The notes beneath the pieces are model-generated. The model ran no database searches. It worked only from the letters and a program-made list of their open reading frames with translations, and had not been told where the DNA came from. DNA of 64,000 bases, taken from positions 248,001 to 312,000 of the forward strand of contig REGQ01000064.1 of NCBI GenBank assembly GCA_004134985.1. Direction: 5' to 3'. This DNA is from Paenibacillaceae bacterium (lineage in GTDB: Bacteria; Bacillota; Bacilli; Paenibacillales; Paenibacillaceae). Made by a program: the position numbers and the translations under genes. Of the stretch, positions 27,035-36,858 are shown piece by piece; within the stretch, counting starts at the first letter, position 1, and the number at the start of each line of letters is the position of its first letter.

Positions 27035-27370
27035 TTAATAGGACTTCCCTTCAAGCTGTCGTTGAACGATTTTAACTATCTCTGCAATATAATCGCCAAT
27101 AATCGGAAGGTTAAGCGCACCGAGCAGCTGCAGAACGTACAAGATGGTGGCGGCAAAAAAGGTAAAGCCAATAGCGATTCCTACGCCGCGGGCAATACCC
27201 CCGAGCATATTCCGCCACATGAGCGACCAGGGGCGGTTTAGCAATTGCACATAATCCGCAATCATGGAACGCTCCATCTCCACTGTTACTTTCTGCAGCC
27301 TGCGCTCAAGCGCATCCAGTGATTTTCTCAGCTTAACCGTCTCCTCTGGCTCTTGTCCTTCCCCGCTCAT
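27035..27370 (-). CDS. Small membrane protein, DUF5665-like
   Basis: About 111 residues from ATG at 27370, with GGTGGAGGG just upstream; an in-frame start at 27391 is less likely. Charged coiled-coil region (TVKLRKSLDALERRLQKV), then DYVQLLNRPWSLMWRNMLGGIARGVGIAIG leading into one or two hydrophobic segments. The pattern resembles the DUF5665 family seen beside ileS in related Bacillales. Function unknown. It lies directly downstream of ileS on the same strand, converging with the ylyA-like gene. Confidence 0.8.
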   Translation of the reverse strand: MSGEGQEPEETVKLRKSLDALERRLQKVTVEMERSMIADYVQLLNRPWSLMWRNMLGGIARGVGIAIGFTFFAATILYVLQLLGALNLPIIGDYIAEIVKIVQRQLEGKSY

Positions 27371-27444
27371 GGCTTCCCTCCACCTACGCACGAATGCAGC
27401 ATACGCTCGTCATGGCGAGCCTTTATTTCCCTATTATGCCCTGA

Positions 27445-30400
27445 TTAGCGAACGGAAATTCCAATATGCTTGTCACCGATTTGCACACGTTCCATATCAG
27501 CCGACTCTGCAAATTCCACCGCAGTAAGCAGAACATTGTCCCGCAGTACATGATCAAACCGCTGCAGCGCTTCTGTTAATTCGCTGTCCACATCCAAAAT
27601 AAGATGAGCGCGCTTTTCAATTGGAAGATCCCGCTTTTTACGTGTATCCTGAACAGCCCGGATCACTTCCCGCACCCAGCCTTCCTGTTCCAGTTCCAGC
27701 GTAATTTCCGTGTTAAGCGCCACAGTCAACTGATTGCCTGAAGCCGAGGCAAAGCCCGTCTTCGCCTGTTTGTCAACCAGCAGCTCATCTGCGCTTACTG
27801 TCAGCTGTTCATCCTCAATTTGGAGCACTAGCTGTCCAGACTGTACTGCTGCGCGGGTTTGCTCAGGCTGGAGCGCCTTCAGCTGCGCCTGAATCGGGCC
27901 GACGAATTTGCCGTATTTTTTACCTGCAACCTTAAGATTCAACTTGAGGGTAAAATCGACAAAACCACTGTCATCCGTTTCCACAATAATCGATTTGACG
28001 TTGATTTCTTCTTTGATGATCGCCTCGTAATCGGCCAGATGGAAATCACGGTCAAGTGAAACGATCAGCTCCGATAGCGGCTGACGGGTTTTAATACTGC
28101 TTTCGTTGCGGACATTGCGCGCCAGTTCAACGATTTGTCTAGCTGTATCCATATCACGTTCCAGCGCTTCGTCAATCGCCGACTCATCCGCTTGCGGATA
28201 ATCAGCCAGATGGACGCTTGTCGTGCCGCCAAGGTTGAGATAAACATCATCGGCAAGCAGGGGCGCGTATGGGGCCAGCAATTTGGCCAACGTTTGCAGC
28301 ACAGTGTGTAAAGTCTGGTAAGCATTCACTTTGTCCTCGCTCAGACCGCTACCCCAGAAACGATCCCGCGACCGACGAATGTACCAATTGCTCATTTCAT
28401 CGACAAAACTTTCCAGACGTTTGGCAGGGTTCAGGAAATCATTGGCTTGCAGCCCCTGATTCACTTGTTTGATCAGGCTGTTCAAACGAGACAGTACCCA
28501 GCGGTCAAGGTTGTTGTCGGAAGTCTGAGCTTCATGCGCTGCAGGATCATAACCATCGATCGAGGCATAAAGCGCATAGAAAGCATGCGTATTGACTATC
28601 GTGTCAATTACCTTGGATTTGGCTTCGCCGACAATGCCTCTGGAGAAACGCTTGCTGTTCCAAGGCACACTGTCGGACAACAGCGCCCACCGGAAAGCAT
28701 CTGTTCCATACTCATTGATGATTTCCCAAGGATCGATTACATTGCCTTTGGATTTGGACATCTTCTGTCCATTTTCATCCAGTATATGACCGGTCGAAAT
28801 AACCGCTTTGTACGGCGCCTGACCGTTATACAGCGTCGATACCGCCAGCAGGCTGAAGAACCAGCCCCGCGTCTGATCGACCCCTTCGCAAATGATATCG
28901 GCAGGATACTGCTCCTTGAAGCGCTCCTCATTCTCAAACGGATAGTGGTGTTGAGCAAATGGCATCGACCCGCTGTCAAACCAGACATCGATCACTTCGG
29001 AGGTCCGCTTCATTGTCCCTGCAGCGCAATGCGGGCAGCTCAAATGCACTTCGTCAACATAGGGCTTATGAAGTTCCAGATCATCAGCCAGCGGTCCGAT
29101 TGAGCGGGCTTTCAAGTCGGCGAGACTTCCTGGCGCATATTCGCCATGGCAGCTGTCGCAAACCCATACATTCAGCGGTGTGCCCCAATAGCGATTGCGG
29201 CTAATATTCCAATCAACAAGCTCTTCCAGAAACTTGCCGAACCGTCCTTCGCGAATATGCGAAGGGTACCAGTCAACACTGTTGTTGTTTTTGATCAATT
29301 GATCTTTGACTGCCGTCGTTTTGATGAACCAGCTTTCCATCGCGTAGTAGATGAGCGGTCCTTTGCAGCGCCAGCAGAACGGGTAGCTATGTTCATAGCG
29401 CTCTTTGCTGAAGAGGAGCCCACGCTCACTCAACATTTTGACGATGTCCACATCACAGTCCTTCACGAACCGACCAGCCAGCCCGGCCACTTCCTCCGTA
29501 TAATTGCCGGCACGATCGACGACACTCAGCATGCTGATACCGTTTTGCTGTGCGACCTTGTAGTCGTCTTCCCCGTGCGCAGGAGCGATGTGTACAATGC
29601 CTGTTCCGCTCGTATCGCTAACAAAATCGCCTGCTATGACTTTGTAGCCGTCTGACAACGCCGCATAGCGGAATGGCGGCTCATAACTGAGCCCGAGCAG
29701 ATCCGCCCCCTTGACGACGCCGAGCACTTCATAGTCGCCTTTTACAACACTTTCAACCAGATTTTCGGCAACGATTATAATCTCGTCCTCCAGCTTGATC
29801 CGGCTGTAGTTCAAAGCCGGGTTAACAGCAAGCGCCACATTGGCAGGCAGCGTCCATGGCGTTGTCGTCCAGGCCACAATTGCTTCATCGCGATCTTTCA
29901 GCCTAAATTTAACCGTTGCGCTTAAATCCTTAACATCCTCGTAGCCTTGGGCAACTTCATGGGAGCTCAAAGTTGTCTGACAGCAAGGGCAGTATGGACT
30001 TACACGATGGCCGCGATAAAGCAGCCCTTTGTTATGAATCGTCGACAGAATGTGCCAGACGCTTTCAATATAGTTGTTGGTCAGCGTAATGTATGGATTG
30101 TCGAGATCCGTCCAATAGCCGATCGCCTCGGTTAATTCCCGCCATTGCTTCTCATATTCGAACACGCTGTCTTTACACTTTTTAACAAATGCTTCAACAC
30201 CGTACTTTTCAATTTCATCTTTGCCTGAGATGCCAATTTGTTTTTCAACCCCCAGCTCAACAGGCAATCCATGCGTATCCCATCCCGCTTTACGGACAAC
30301 CCGGTAGCCAGCCATTGTTTTGTAACGGCACAGGAAATCCTTGATTACCCGGCCCAGTACATGACCGATATGCGGGGCACCATTCGCTGTCGGCGGCCCT

Positions 30401-30531
30401 TCATAGAACACAAAATTCGGTTTGCCTTCACGCTGCTCGATCGATTTTTTGAACGTCTCCTCTTGCTTCCACTTTTCAAGTACCCGCAATTCTCTTGTGC
30501 GGGCACGCTCCTTCACGTCTACACGCTGCAT
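27445..30531 (-). CDS. ileS: Isoleucyl-tRNA synthetase
   Basis: A 1028-residue class Ia synthetase. HIGH-type motif GAPHIGHVLG near residue 55, KMSKS in DENGQKMSKSKGNVIDP, an editing domain between them, and the anticodon-binding domain with a DUF5915-like C-terminus. The length fits the longer eukaryote-like IleS2 form, which tends to be mupirocin-tolerant, rather than the 920-residue Bacillus enzyme; the C-terminal Cys4 zinc site of IleS1 is not seen. It is controlled by an upstream T-box. Confidence 0.95.
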   Translation of the reverse strand: MQRVDVKERARTRELRVLEKWKQEETFKKSIEQREGKPNFVFYEGPPTANGAPHIGHVLGRVIKDFLCRYKTMAGYRVVRKAGWDTHGLPVELGVEKQIGISGKDEIEKYGVEAFVKKCKDSVFEYEKQWRELTEAIGYWTDLDNPYITLTNNYIESVWHILSTIHNKGLLYRGHRVSPYCPCCQTTLSSHEVAQGYEDVKDLSATVKFRLKDRDEAIVAWTTTPWTLPANVALAVNPALNYSRIKLEDEIIIVAENLVESVVKGDYEVLGVVKGADLLGLSYEPPFRYAALSDGYKVIAGDFVSDTSGTGIVHIAPAHGEDDYKVAQQNGISMLSVVDRAGNYTEEVAGLAGRFVKDCDVDIVKMLSERGLLFSKERYEHSYPFCWRCKGPLIYYAMESWFIKTTAVKDQLIKNNNSVDWYPSHIREGRFGKFLEELVDWNISRNRYWGTPLNVWVCDSCHGEYAPGSLADLKARSIGPLADDLELHKPYVDEVHLSCPHCAAGTMKRTSEVIDVWFDSGSMPFAQHHYPFENEERFKEQYPADIICEGVDQTRGWFFSLLAVSTLYNGQAPYKAVISTGHILDENGQKMSKSKGNVIDPWEIINEYGTDAFRWALLSDSVPWNSKRFSRGIVGEAKSKVIDTIVNTHAFYALYASIDGYDPAAHEAQTSDNNLDRWVLSRLNSLIKQVNQGLQANDFLNPAKRLESFVDEMSNWYIRRSRDRFWGSGLSEDKVNAYQTLHTVLQTLAKLLAPYAPLLADDVYLNLGGTTSVHLADYPQADESAIDEALERDMDTARQIVELARNVRNESSIKTRQPLSELIVSLDRDFHLADYEAIIKEEINVKSIIVETDDSGFVDFTLKLNLKVAGKKYGKFVGPIQAQLKALQPEQTRAAVQSGQLVLQIEDEQLTVSADELLVDKQAKTGFASASGNQLTVALNTEITLELEQEGWVREVIRAVQDTRKKRDLPIEKRAHLILDVDSELTEALQRFDHVLRDNVLLTAVEFAESADMERVQIGDKHIGISVR

Positions 30532-30561
30532 TGCGATTCCATCCTTTCATCATCAGAAAAT

Positions 30562-30860
30562 AAAAAGACCCGTCCCTGAAAAGGGACGAGTCTATGCTCG
30601 CGTTACCACCCTAATTCTGCCGTTCGACCTCAAAGCTTCAAACGACAGCACCTTAGCGCACAACCGGGCATACGCGTTATGCGTATACAACTGCACCGGT
30701 TAGCCGTCCTGTTAACGAAGGACATCCGTCGACGCTTACTGCAAATTCGGCGTCGCTTCTCAGGGCTGATTTTCAAGCGGCGTTTGAACGTCGGCTTTCA
30801 GCTGATGCCGACTCTCTGAAGATCAATTACGCCCTTTACTCTTCCCGTCATTGAAGTTAC
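30562..30860 (-). promoter_or_regulatory. T-box leader of ileS
   Basis: Minus-strand leader of about 300 bases. The T-box core AGGGTGGTAACGCG is at about 30598-30611 and is followed by a terminator GACTCGTCCC/GGGACGGGTC with T-run (30562-30592). The stem I region carries the AGAGAGTCGG element. A candidate isoleucine specifier ATC followed by A is at 30770-30768 (inferred from position). Uncharged tRNA-Ile would stabilise the antiterminator and allow ileS transcription. Confidence 0.92.
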
Positions 30861-30877
30861 TATTTTGAATATTAATA

Positions 30878-30906
30878 TATATACTCTTTTGTCCGTTATT
30901 TGTCAA
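30878..30906 (-). promoter_or_regulatory. Sigma-A promoter of the ileS T-box leader
   Basis: Minus strand TTGACA (30901-30906), 17-base spacer, TATATA (30878-30883), just before the start of the T-box leader. Confidence 0.75.
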
Positions 30907-30978
30907 CGGCGCTGCAAGCTGCACTTGTTCAGCCTATTGTGCACATCGCTCAGCATTCCCATACTCCGCAATACAGCG

Positions 30979-31467
30979 TCAGTCCCGATCTGCCACCTCG
31001 GAATGTCCGGATTCCAGCGAATCCCATCCGTCATTGCTAAGCAGGTCCAACTGCGCCTCGACAAGCATTCGAAAACGCGAACGGTAGATGGAGGCTTGCT
31101 TACGTAATTCCTCGACTTCCAGCGCCACTTTTCGCGATTTGGCCAAGGACTCGTTAATGATCCGGTCAGCGTTCTTCTCCGCTTCCTTAATGATCAACTG
31201 CGCTTCCTTCTTTGCATTGTTCTTCAGTTCATCAGCTGCCTCTTGGGCTACGATGATCGTTTTGCTAAGCGTGTCTTCAATGTTGGAGAAATGATTAAGC
31301 TTCTCTTCCACACTCAACAGCTGCGTTTGCATTTCCTTGTTTTCCCGAATCAAAGCTTCATAGTCTTTAATAACCTGATCGAGAAACTCATTGACCTCGT
31401 CCTCGTCGTAGCCACGAAGTCGGCGACCGAATTCTTTATTATGTATGTCCAATGGCGTCAGCGGCAT
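30979..31467 (-). CDS. divIVA: Septum- and pole-targeting protein DivIVA
   Basis: A 162-residue protein. N-terminal lipid-binding domain PLTPLDIHNKEFGRRLRGYDEDEVNEFLD is diagnostic: the Phe/Arg/Arg tip binds curved membrane. Two coiled-coil regions (about 30-60 and 65-140) give the elongated tetramer. It recruits Min and sporulation proteins to poles and septa. GGAGGTG precedes its ATG. Located between ylmH and ileS as in Bacillus. Confidence 0.96.
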   Translation of the reverse strand: MPLTPLDIHNKEFGRRLRGYDEDEVNEFLDQVIKDYEALIRENKEMQTQLLSVEEKLNHFSNIEDTLSKTIIVAQEAADELKNNAKKEAQLIIKEAEKNADRIINESLAKSRKVALEVEELRKQASIYRSRFRMLVEAQLDLLSNDGWDSLESGHSEVADRD

Positions 31468-31549
31468 TGGCGCACCTCCTATTTGAATGACGATTGCCTA
31501 CTGCATGCTCAGAAATATTCGACAGCTGGAGTCAATTTCCTGCATAAAG

Positions 31550-32335
31550 TCAAATAAACTTGCCTGCTTTGACACGAATCCGGCCTTTTTTGGTCGGTCC
31601 ATCGGTTTCCATCACTTTAAACCGTCCAAACCCCTGGATAGAAACGACATCCCCGGCACGCAGCAGCTTGGAGGGGTCTTCCTCCACTTTCCAATTGACC
31701 CGGCATCTGCCGGCGCGGATCACATCAGCGATCTTCGCCCGGCTTTGGCGGCACACATCGCTGCAGGTCGCATCCAGACGCAAAGAAGCCACCGTAAAGT
31801 TCATTTCCTCCAGTTCCTGCCTGGCAATTCTCAGGCTAGTCAGCGGAAGAATGTCTGTCAGGACATGAACACGGTGTACCTGCCTCAGATGAATGTTCAG
31901 ATAATCGGCAATTTCATCGGAAACGAGGCAATGACAGCCGTCCTCATGAACATGGATGTCTCCCACCCGATCCCGCTTTATGCCAAGGCCAAGAATTGCC
32001 CCCATATAATCGCCGTGGTCCAGCTCCGAGCCGCTGCGCTCGCCAAGCTGAACAGCCAGCACTGAAATGGCCGTTCGTTCCTCATCCCATTGGCGGTATT
32101 CCGGAACGATCAGCGCGCGCTGACGCTCTGCGCCGGAATAACCGCCATCGAAGCGAACAAACACATCCGGCTCCCGATTGGCAAGCGAAGTCACGATAAA
32201 GCTTTGCCGGGGATCGAGAAATCCAGTGAGAGTTGTCTCATGATATTTGCTTGCCCGCTCGGTCCATTCCCATGCACGATCGACAAAAATCCGCTCATCA
32301 GGATGGAAATGAGTATAAATTTCGCTTTTCATCAT
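31550..32335 (-). CDS. ylmH: S4-domain RNA-binding protein YlmH
   Basis: A 261-residue protein with a C-terminal S4 domain (about 185-245: LRLDATCSDVCRQSRAKIADVIRAGR, then LLRAGDVVSIQGFGRF) after an alpha/beta N-terminal domain. B. subtilis YlmH binds ribosomal material and acts in ribosome quality control and cell division. Its ATG overlaps the ylmG stop by one base (TAATG). Confidence 0.93.
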   Translation of the reverse strand: MMKSEIYTHFHPDERIFVDRAWEWTERASKYHETTLTGFLDPRQSFIVTSLANREPDVFVRFDGGYSGAERQRALIVPEYRQWDEERTAISVLAVQLGERSGSELDHGDYMGAILGLGIKRDRVGDIHVHEDGCHCLVSDEIADYLNIHLRQVHRVHVLTDILPLTSLRIARQELEEMNFTVASLRLDATCSDVCRQSRAKIADVIRAGRCRVNWKVEEDPSKLLRAGDVVSIQGFGRFKVMETDGPTKKGRIRVKAGKFI

Positions 32336-32616
32336 TATCTCGCCAGAAACTGAATTACCGCAATCAACCCGGCCGCGACGAATTGCAGCGCAAATACGGC
32401 AACAATTGGGGAAATATCGAACATCCCGCCGATAGGAGGAATAATTCTACGGAAAATAGACAAGTACGGCTCCACAAGCTTGCCCAGCATTTCGCCAATA
32501 AAGCTTTCACGGGCGTTTGGCAACCAGGATAGCAACACATATCCAATGATCATAAAAGTATATACGGTTTGCAGTGTACTAATAAAACTCTCAATTTGTG
32601 GCAATGCCAAGGTCAC
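32335..32616 (-). CDS. ylmG: YggT-family membrane protein YlmG
   Basis: A 93-residue protein with two hydrophobic segments (about 12-30 and 65-90) around the conserved loop [32 protein letters not shown]. Encoded between sepF (4-base ATGA overlap) and ylmH, as in most Firmicutes. Linked to membrane and division functions by context; no enzymatic role is known. Confidence 0.93.
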   Translation of the reverse strand: MTLALPQIESFISTLQTVYTFMIIGYVLLSWLPNARESFIGEMLGKLVEPYLSIFRRIIPPIGGMFDISPIVAVFALQFVAAGLIAVIQFLAR

Positions 32617-33071
32617 CTCATTTTTTTGTAGTCTTGCTCTTCAGCCAGCATTTCCGTAATGGCTCCCTGAATTTCAACGGTATCCGGAGTGCAGAGGAAA
32701 ATATTAGGCCCAAGCTTTGAAATACTGCCATTTAAAGCATAGACAGTTCCGCTTAGGAAATCAACAATCCGCACCGCCTGATCGGTTCTGACCCGCTGCA
32801 AATTGACAACTACCGAGCGCCGTGACCGCAAGTAATCGGCAATTTCCTGGGCTTCGTCGTAAGACCTCGGCTCGTTAAGAACCACTCGCACATTTTTCTG
32901 GGCGTGGATACTCACGATATTATTCCCTTTTGCATTGTTTTTACGTGTGTCAAGTGGAGTTGGCTCACTGTCCTGTTCCTCCGAATTGACTAATTTGTTA
33001 TTGTCGCGTTCCACCGCTTCATCATCGTCCTGCAAGCCGAAAAAATTCATAAATCGGTTCATGACACTCAT
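32613..33071 (-). CDS. sepF: Cell division protein SepF
   Basis: A 152-residue protein. N-terminal amphipathic membrane-binding helix ([13 protein letters not shown]), an acidic linker, and a C-terminal domain (about 60-145, [31 protein letters not shown]) that forms rings and binds the FtsZ C-terminal tail. It assists FtsA in anchoring the Z-ring. Overlaps ylmE and ylmG by 4 bases each. Confidence 0.95.
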   Translation of the reverse strand: MSVMNRFMNFFGLQDDDEAVERDNNKLVNSEEQDSEPTPLDTRKNNAKGNNIVSIHAQKNVRVVLNEPRSYDEAQEIADYLRSRRSVVVNLQRVRTDQAVRIVDFLSGTVYALNGSISKLGPNIFLCTPDTVEIQGAITEMLAEEQDYKKMR

Positions 33072-33802
33072 GATTTTTCCTCCTTTTTGCCAACAAGAAC
33101 AGTTCCCAAACGCAGCCAGGTGGCTCCCTCTTCAACCGCTACCTCAAAATCATTGGACATTCCCATTGACAATCCTAGTATTGGATTAGGTAAAATCGCT
33201 TGTTTGTTAAGGTCGTCGCGCAGTTCCCGCAAGCCGCGGAATACCGGCCGTGTCTGCTCAGGCTCCGCTTCGAAGGGAGCCATCGTCATCAAACCTGCTA
33301 CAGCAAGATTGGGAAACTGTCTCATCCCCGCCACAAATGCCGGCAGCTGCTCAGGAGCAAGTCCCTGCTTGGCCTCTTCACCAGACACATTGACCTGAAT
33401 AAAGCACGGGACAGTGATGTCAAGCTGCGCGGCACGCTTGTCCAGCGCACTGGCGAGTGATTCACGATCCAGCGAATGAATGTAGGAAAACTTCCCGACG
33501 ACATCTTTGACCTTGTTGGTCTGCAACGATCCGATAAAGTGCCATACAGCTTGTCTGCGATGGTTTGCCTCGTCTGACTCCAAAGCGGGATCAGAGCTGA
33601 TTGCCCGCCATTTTTCTTCCGCATGCTGCCATCTATTCTCACCTAAATGAACATAACCAGCTCGAAGTACATCCTGCGCCACCGCAGTCTCCACATATTT
33701 GGTTACCGCAATGACTTGAATATCGGCACGCATCCGTCCACTACGCAAGCAGGCATCTTGAAGGCGCCGCTCCACATTTTCGATTCTGTCCGCTAATTGC
33801 AA
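33068..33802 (-). CDS. ylmE: YggS/PLPBP-family pyridoxal phosphate homeostasis protein (YlmE)
   Basis: A 244-residue single-domain PLP-binding protein. The PLP lysine lies in [11 protein letters not shown] (Lys36), with [40 protein letters not shown] and [23 protein letters not shown] following, all family motifs. It has no known catalytic activity and keeps B6 and amino acid pools balanced. Probable TTG start at 33802 with GAGGTGAT upstream. Part of the ylm operon. Confidence 0.94.
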   Translation of the reverse strand: MQLADRIENVERRLQDACLRSGRMRADIQVIAVTKYVETAVAQDVLRAGYVHLGENRWQHAEEKWRAISSDPALESDEANHRRQAVWHFIGSLQTNKVKDVVGKFSYIHSLDRESLASALDKRAAQLDITVPCFIQVNVSGEEAKQGLAPEQLPAFVAGMRQFPNLAVAGLMTMAPFEAEPEQTRPVFRGLRELRDDLNKQAILPNPILGLSMGMSNDFEVAVEEGATWLRLGTVLVGKKEEKS

Positions 33803-33811
33803 AAGAATCGA

Positions 33812-34672
33812 TCACCTCACTTTCATGCCAATCCAACTGGCTATTCGCCCTGTTCGCCCGTTTTCTTTACGATGGGAGAAGAACAGATCGGCTTGACAAC
33901 TGGTGCATCTCTCCGTTAATTCGATATGCATCGGCAATATTCCTGCTTTTATCATAATCTGTCGGTTAATTTCTTTCAAGTTAAGCTGCGCTTTTTCACC
34001 GGAAATGGACAGTTTAAGCATCGTCCCCCGCTCTATGTCCGCAAGTTCCAGACGGTCCAGCAGTTCATTCACCCTGGCAATGACAGGCGCATCCACTTCA
34101 TAGCAACAGTCGCCAATCGCCGGACCGATTGCCGCCTGAATCTGCTCAGGGACGCAACCATACTCGGCTTTCATCGCCTCTACGGTCCGGGCGGCAATAC
34201 TCTGCACCGTGCCCCGCCATCCCGCATGCGCGAGTGCGATGACGCGCCTGTAGCTGTCATAGAAAAACAGCGGCACACAATCAGCATAAAATGAGGTGAG
34301 CAGAATGCCTTCCTCGTTCGTCATTAGAGCATCCGTATCGGCGAGCGCGCTCAACCTGTCCGCTCGTCCTCTGCCGCGGTCTGCATGTGAAACGCGATGT
34401 ACATGCGAGCCGTGGACCTGCTCCCCGCAGGTCCACGCCTCAAACGGCCAGCCCAACGCTTCCGCCACCCGTTGGCGGTTAGCTATGACATGCGCCGGAT
34501 CATCGCCGACATGCAGCCCCATATTCAATGATTGCCAGGGTACTGCACTGTGTCCGCCGCTGCGCCCTGTCATGCCTGCTGTCAGTCCCTCATTCTCTTT
34601 CAGCCATGGGGTCAGCCAAAAAAGCGACGGGCTGTCAGCATTGGCATGCTGCTTGCAATTAAACGGTTCCAT
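33812..34672 (-). CDS. pgeF: Purine nucleoside/peptidoglycan-editing copper oxidase-fold protein (YlmD, PgeF)
   Basis: A 286-residue DUF152 (laccase-domain) protein. The metal-binding residues are visible in GEQVHGSHVH, LLTSFYADCVPLFF and IALAHAGWRGTVQS (His, Cys, His). Members are reported as purine nucleoside phosphorylase/deaminase enzymes and, in Escherichia coli, as correcting faulty peptidoglycan precursors; which activity applies here is unknown. It lies between ymxH and ylmE, as in Bacillus. Confidence 0.92.
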   Translation of the reverse strand: MEPFNCKQHANADSPSLFWLTPWLKENEGLTAGMTGRSGGHSAVPWQSLNMGLHVGDDPAHVIANRQRVAEALGWPFEAWTCGEQVHGSHVHRVSHADRGRGRADRLSALADTDALMTNEEGILLTSFYADCVPLFFYDSYRRVIALAHAGWRGTVQSIAARTVEAMKAEYGCVPEQIQAAIGPAIGDCCYEVDAPVIARVNELLDRLELADIERGTMLKLSISGEKAQLNLKEINRQIMIKAGILPMHIELTERCTSCQADLFFSHRKENGRTGRIASWIGMKVR

Positions 34673-34726
34673 TCGCTCACTCCTTCCTTTTTAGTGTAAC
34701 ATATGCCTTCTGCAAGCTGCCACCCG

Positions 34727-35026
34727 TCAGGTCGCCGACCGCATGAAAAACTCCTGCTCCGACGGCCGATAGACACCAATTTCCTCCAGTCTTACCAGCA
34801 CGACGTCCTCCCCAATTTTTACAATATTGCGCCATGGAATTACGACCTCCGTACCGCCCCCGAACAAGCCAAAAAACTTTGAATTGCTTGGCACGACGAT
34901 GGAGTCGATGCGGCCATTATGCAAATCGAGCGCCAGATCGCTTATAAATCCGAGTTTTTTGCCGTCGACGATATTAATCACATCTTTGGTTTGAAAATCA
35001 GATATTTTCAACGGTTCGCTCACCAC
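34727..35026 (-). CDS. ylmC: YlmC/YmxH-family PRC-barrel protein
   Basis: A 99-residue PRC-barrel-like protein: SDFQTKDVINIVDGKKLGFI is the opening strand pair, then LALDLHNGRIDSIVVPS and VVIPWRNIVKIGEDVVLVRL. The family is annotated as sporulation-associated by context (next to sigG). Function unproven. First gene of the ylm group, after the sigG terminator, so it has its own promoter, which I could not pinpoint. Confidence 0.9.
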   Translation of the reverse strand: MVSEPLKISDFQTKDVINIVDGKKLGFISDLALDLHNGRIDSIVVPSNSKFFGLFGGGTEVVIPWRNIVKIGEDVVLVRLEEIGVYRPSEQEFFMRSAT

Positions 35027-35100
35027 TTTTCGCTAGAATCCTGTTCCTTCTCTCTTACCTAACTATATGTCCCAAGCTGAGAAATTGTCCTGTCCACACA

Positions 35101-35131
35101 AAAAAAACGGCGCATCAGCGCCGTTTTTTTT
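35101..35131. terminator. Terminator after sigG
   Basis: AAAAAACGGCGC pairs with GCGCCGTTTTTT around ATCA, flanked by A/T runs. It lies about 130 bases after the sigG stop, separating sigG from the ylm genes. Confidence 0.85.
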
Positions 35132-35258
35132 GTGAAATACAGTTAGAGGAGCAAACTGCAATACTGGCTTGCACATTACCGCACCAACGAATGCTTATGC
35201 TGCCGAGCGGACAGCACAGCCATTTGTTTGAGCGTCTTTCACTTTACATATACTCGCT

Positions 35259-36041
35259 TTAAGTTTTCACATGCTTTTGCATTTGCTGTATCGCTGATTT
35301 TTCGAGTCTGGACACTTGTGCCTGCGAGATGCCGATTTCATCGGCTACTTCCATTTGCGTTTTCCCTTCGAAAAACCGCATCGACAAAATCATCTTTTCA
35401 CGCTCATTTAGTTTATGCATGGCTTCGCGGAGCGCAATTTCCTCAATCCAGGTGACATCTTTGTTTCTGTCATCGCTAATCTGATCCATTACATAAATCG
35501 GATCGCCGCCGTCATGATAAATCGGCTCAAACAATGAAACCGGGTCTTGAATCGCATCAAGCGCGAATACGACATCTTCTTTGGGCACATTCAGCGCTTC
35601 TGAAATTTCAAAGATGGTCGGTTCCCTTGAATTCTGGTTCGTAAGACTATCCCTGACCTGCAACGCCTTATAAGCGATATCCCGCAAGCTTCGCGATACA
35701 CGAATCGGGTTGTTGTCCCGTAAATATCTTCGTATTTCACCAATAATCATCGGGACAGCGTAAGTTGAAAATTTGACATTTTGTCCAAGATCAAAATTAT
35801 CAATGGCTTTCATGAGTCCGATGCAGCCGACCTGAAACAGGTCGTCAACGAATTCCCCGCGGTTATTGAACCGTTGAATCACACTGAGCACAAGCCTCAA
35901 GTTGCCATTAACCAATTTCTCTCTGGCTGCCCGCTCATTCCGCGTTTGCAACGCCGTGAACAATTCCCTCATTTCGACGTTTGTCAGAACAGGCAGTTTC
36001 GCGGTATCCACTCCACAGATCTCAACTTTGTTTCGGGCCAA
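35259..36041 (-). CDS. sigG: Forespore sigma factor SigmaG
   Basis: 260 residues from TTG at 36041, which has GGAGGT 7 bases upstream and gives the same length and N-terminus (RNKVEICGVDTAKLPVL) as B. subtilis SigmaG; a longer frame upstream is not homologous. Regions 2 (REKLVNGNLRLVLSVIQRFN), 3 and 4 (QMEVADEIGISQAQVSRLEK) are complete. It drives late forespore gene expression. Preceded by a possible SigmaF/G-type promoter in the sigE-sigG gap. Confidence 0.97.
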   Translation of the reverse strand: MARNKVEICGVDTAKLPVLTNVEMRELFTALQTRNERAAREKLVNGNLRLVLSVIQRFNNRGEFVDDLFQVGCIGLMKAIDNFDLGQNVKFSTYAVPMIIGEIRRYLRDNNPIRVSRSLRDIAYKALQVRDSLTNQNSREPTIFEISEALNVPKEDVVFALDAIQDPVSLFEPIYHDGGDPIYVMDQISDDRNKDVTWIEEIALREAMHKLNEREKMILSMRFFEGKTQMEVADEIGISQAQVSRLEKSAIQQMQKHVKT

Positions 36042-36074
36042 CGTGATTACCTCCCAAGGAGAAACATTAATGTA

Positions 36075-36103
36075 CATTATCCCCTTGGCACCCTTTTTTA
36101 TTC
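36075..36103 (-). promoter_or_regulatory. Possible SigmaF/SigmaG-type promoter of sigG
   Basis: Minus strand GAATA (36099-36103), then 14 bases, then GGGGATAATG (36075-36084), close to the GGnnAnAnTR -10 pattern of forespore sigma factors. The spacing is one base short of usual, so this is tentative. It lies just upstream of the sigG ribosome binding site. Confidence 0.4.
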
Positions 36104-36105
36104 GT

Positions 36106-36828
36106 TCAAACCATTTTGTTAAACTCTTTGCGCAGTCGCTTAATGATTCTTTTTTCCAGTCTTGAGATGTAGGATTGCGAGATTCCAAGCAGATCTGCCA
36201 CGTCTTTTTGCGTCTTCTCCTCGCCGTCTGTCAAGCCAAAACGAAGCTCCATAATAATGCGTTCCCGATCAGTCAGTTTCTCCAATGCCTTATGAAGCAG
36301 CTTGCGGTCGACCTGCTCTTCAATATTGCGGTAGATCGTATCATTTTCTGTGCCGAGCACGTCTGAAAGCAGCAGTTCATTTCCGTCCCAGTCAATGTTC
36401 AGCGGTTCGTCAAAGGAGACTTCCGAGCGAATTTTGCTGTTGCGCCGCAAATACATTAAAATCTCATTTTCAATGCAGCGGGATGCGTACGTAGCCAGCT
36501 TGATTTTCTTCTCGGGATCAAATGTGTTGACGGCCTTGATCAGCCCGATCGCACCGATTGAAACCAGGTCCTCAATGTTAATGCCGGTATTTTCAAACTT
36601 GCGGGCAATGTATACGACAAGACGCAGATTGCGCTCAATAAGCATCGCTCGGATTGCCGAATCGCCTGAAGGGAGTCTGCCCAGCAGATATTCCTCTTCT
36701 TCTCTGGACAAAGGGGGCGGAAGTGCCTCGCTTCCCCCGATATAATAGATTTCTTCGCTTTTTAATCCGAATAAAAAGAGCAGACGGTAATATGATAACT
36801 GCAGGACCAATTTCCACTTTACGACCAT
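36106..36828 (-). CDS. sigE: Mother-cell sigma factor SigmaE (pro-form)
   Basis: A 240-residue pro-SigmaE. Residues 1-28 are the membrane-associating pro-sequence; the processing region [13 protein letters not shown] is conserved exactly with B. subtilis, where SpoIIGA cuts just before it. Regions 2.1-2.4 ([20 protein letters not shown]) and 4.2 ([20 protein letters not shown]) are intact. Encoded right after its protease gene spoIIGA, and followed by sigG. Confidence 0.98.
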   Translation of the reverse strand: MVVKWKLVLQLSYYRLLFLFGLKSEEIYYIGGSEALPPPLSREEEEYLLGRLPSGDSAIRAMLIERNLRLVVYIARKFENTGINIEDLVSIGAIGLIKAVNTFDPEKKIKLATYASRCIENEILMYLRRNSKIRSEVSFDEPLNIDWDGNELLLSDVLGTENDTIYRNIEEQVDRKLLHKALEKLTDRERIIMELRFGLTDGEEKTQKDVADLLGISQSYISRLEKRIIKRLRKEFNKMV

Positions 36829-36858
36829 ATGGCTCGTTCCCTCCCTGTCTGTCGACCG

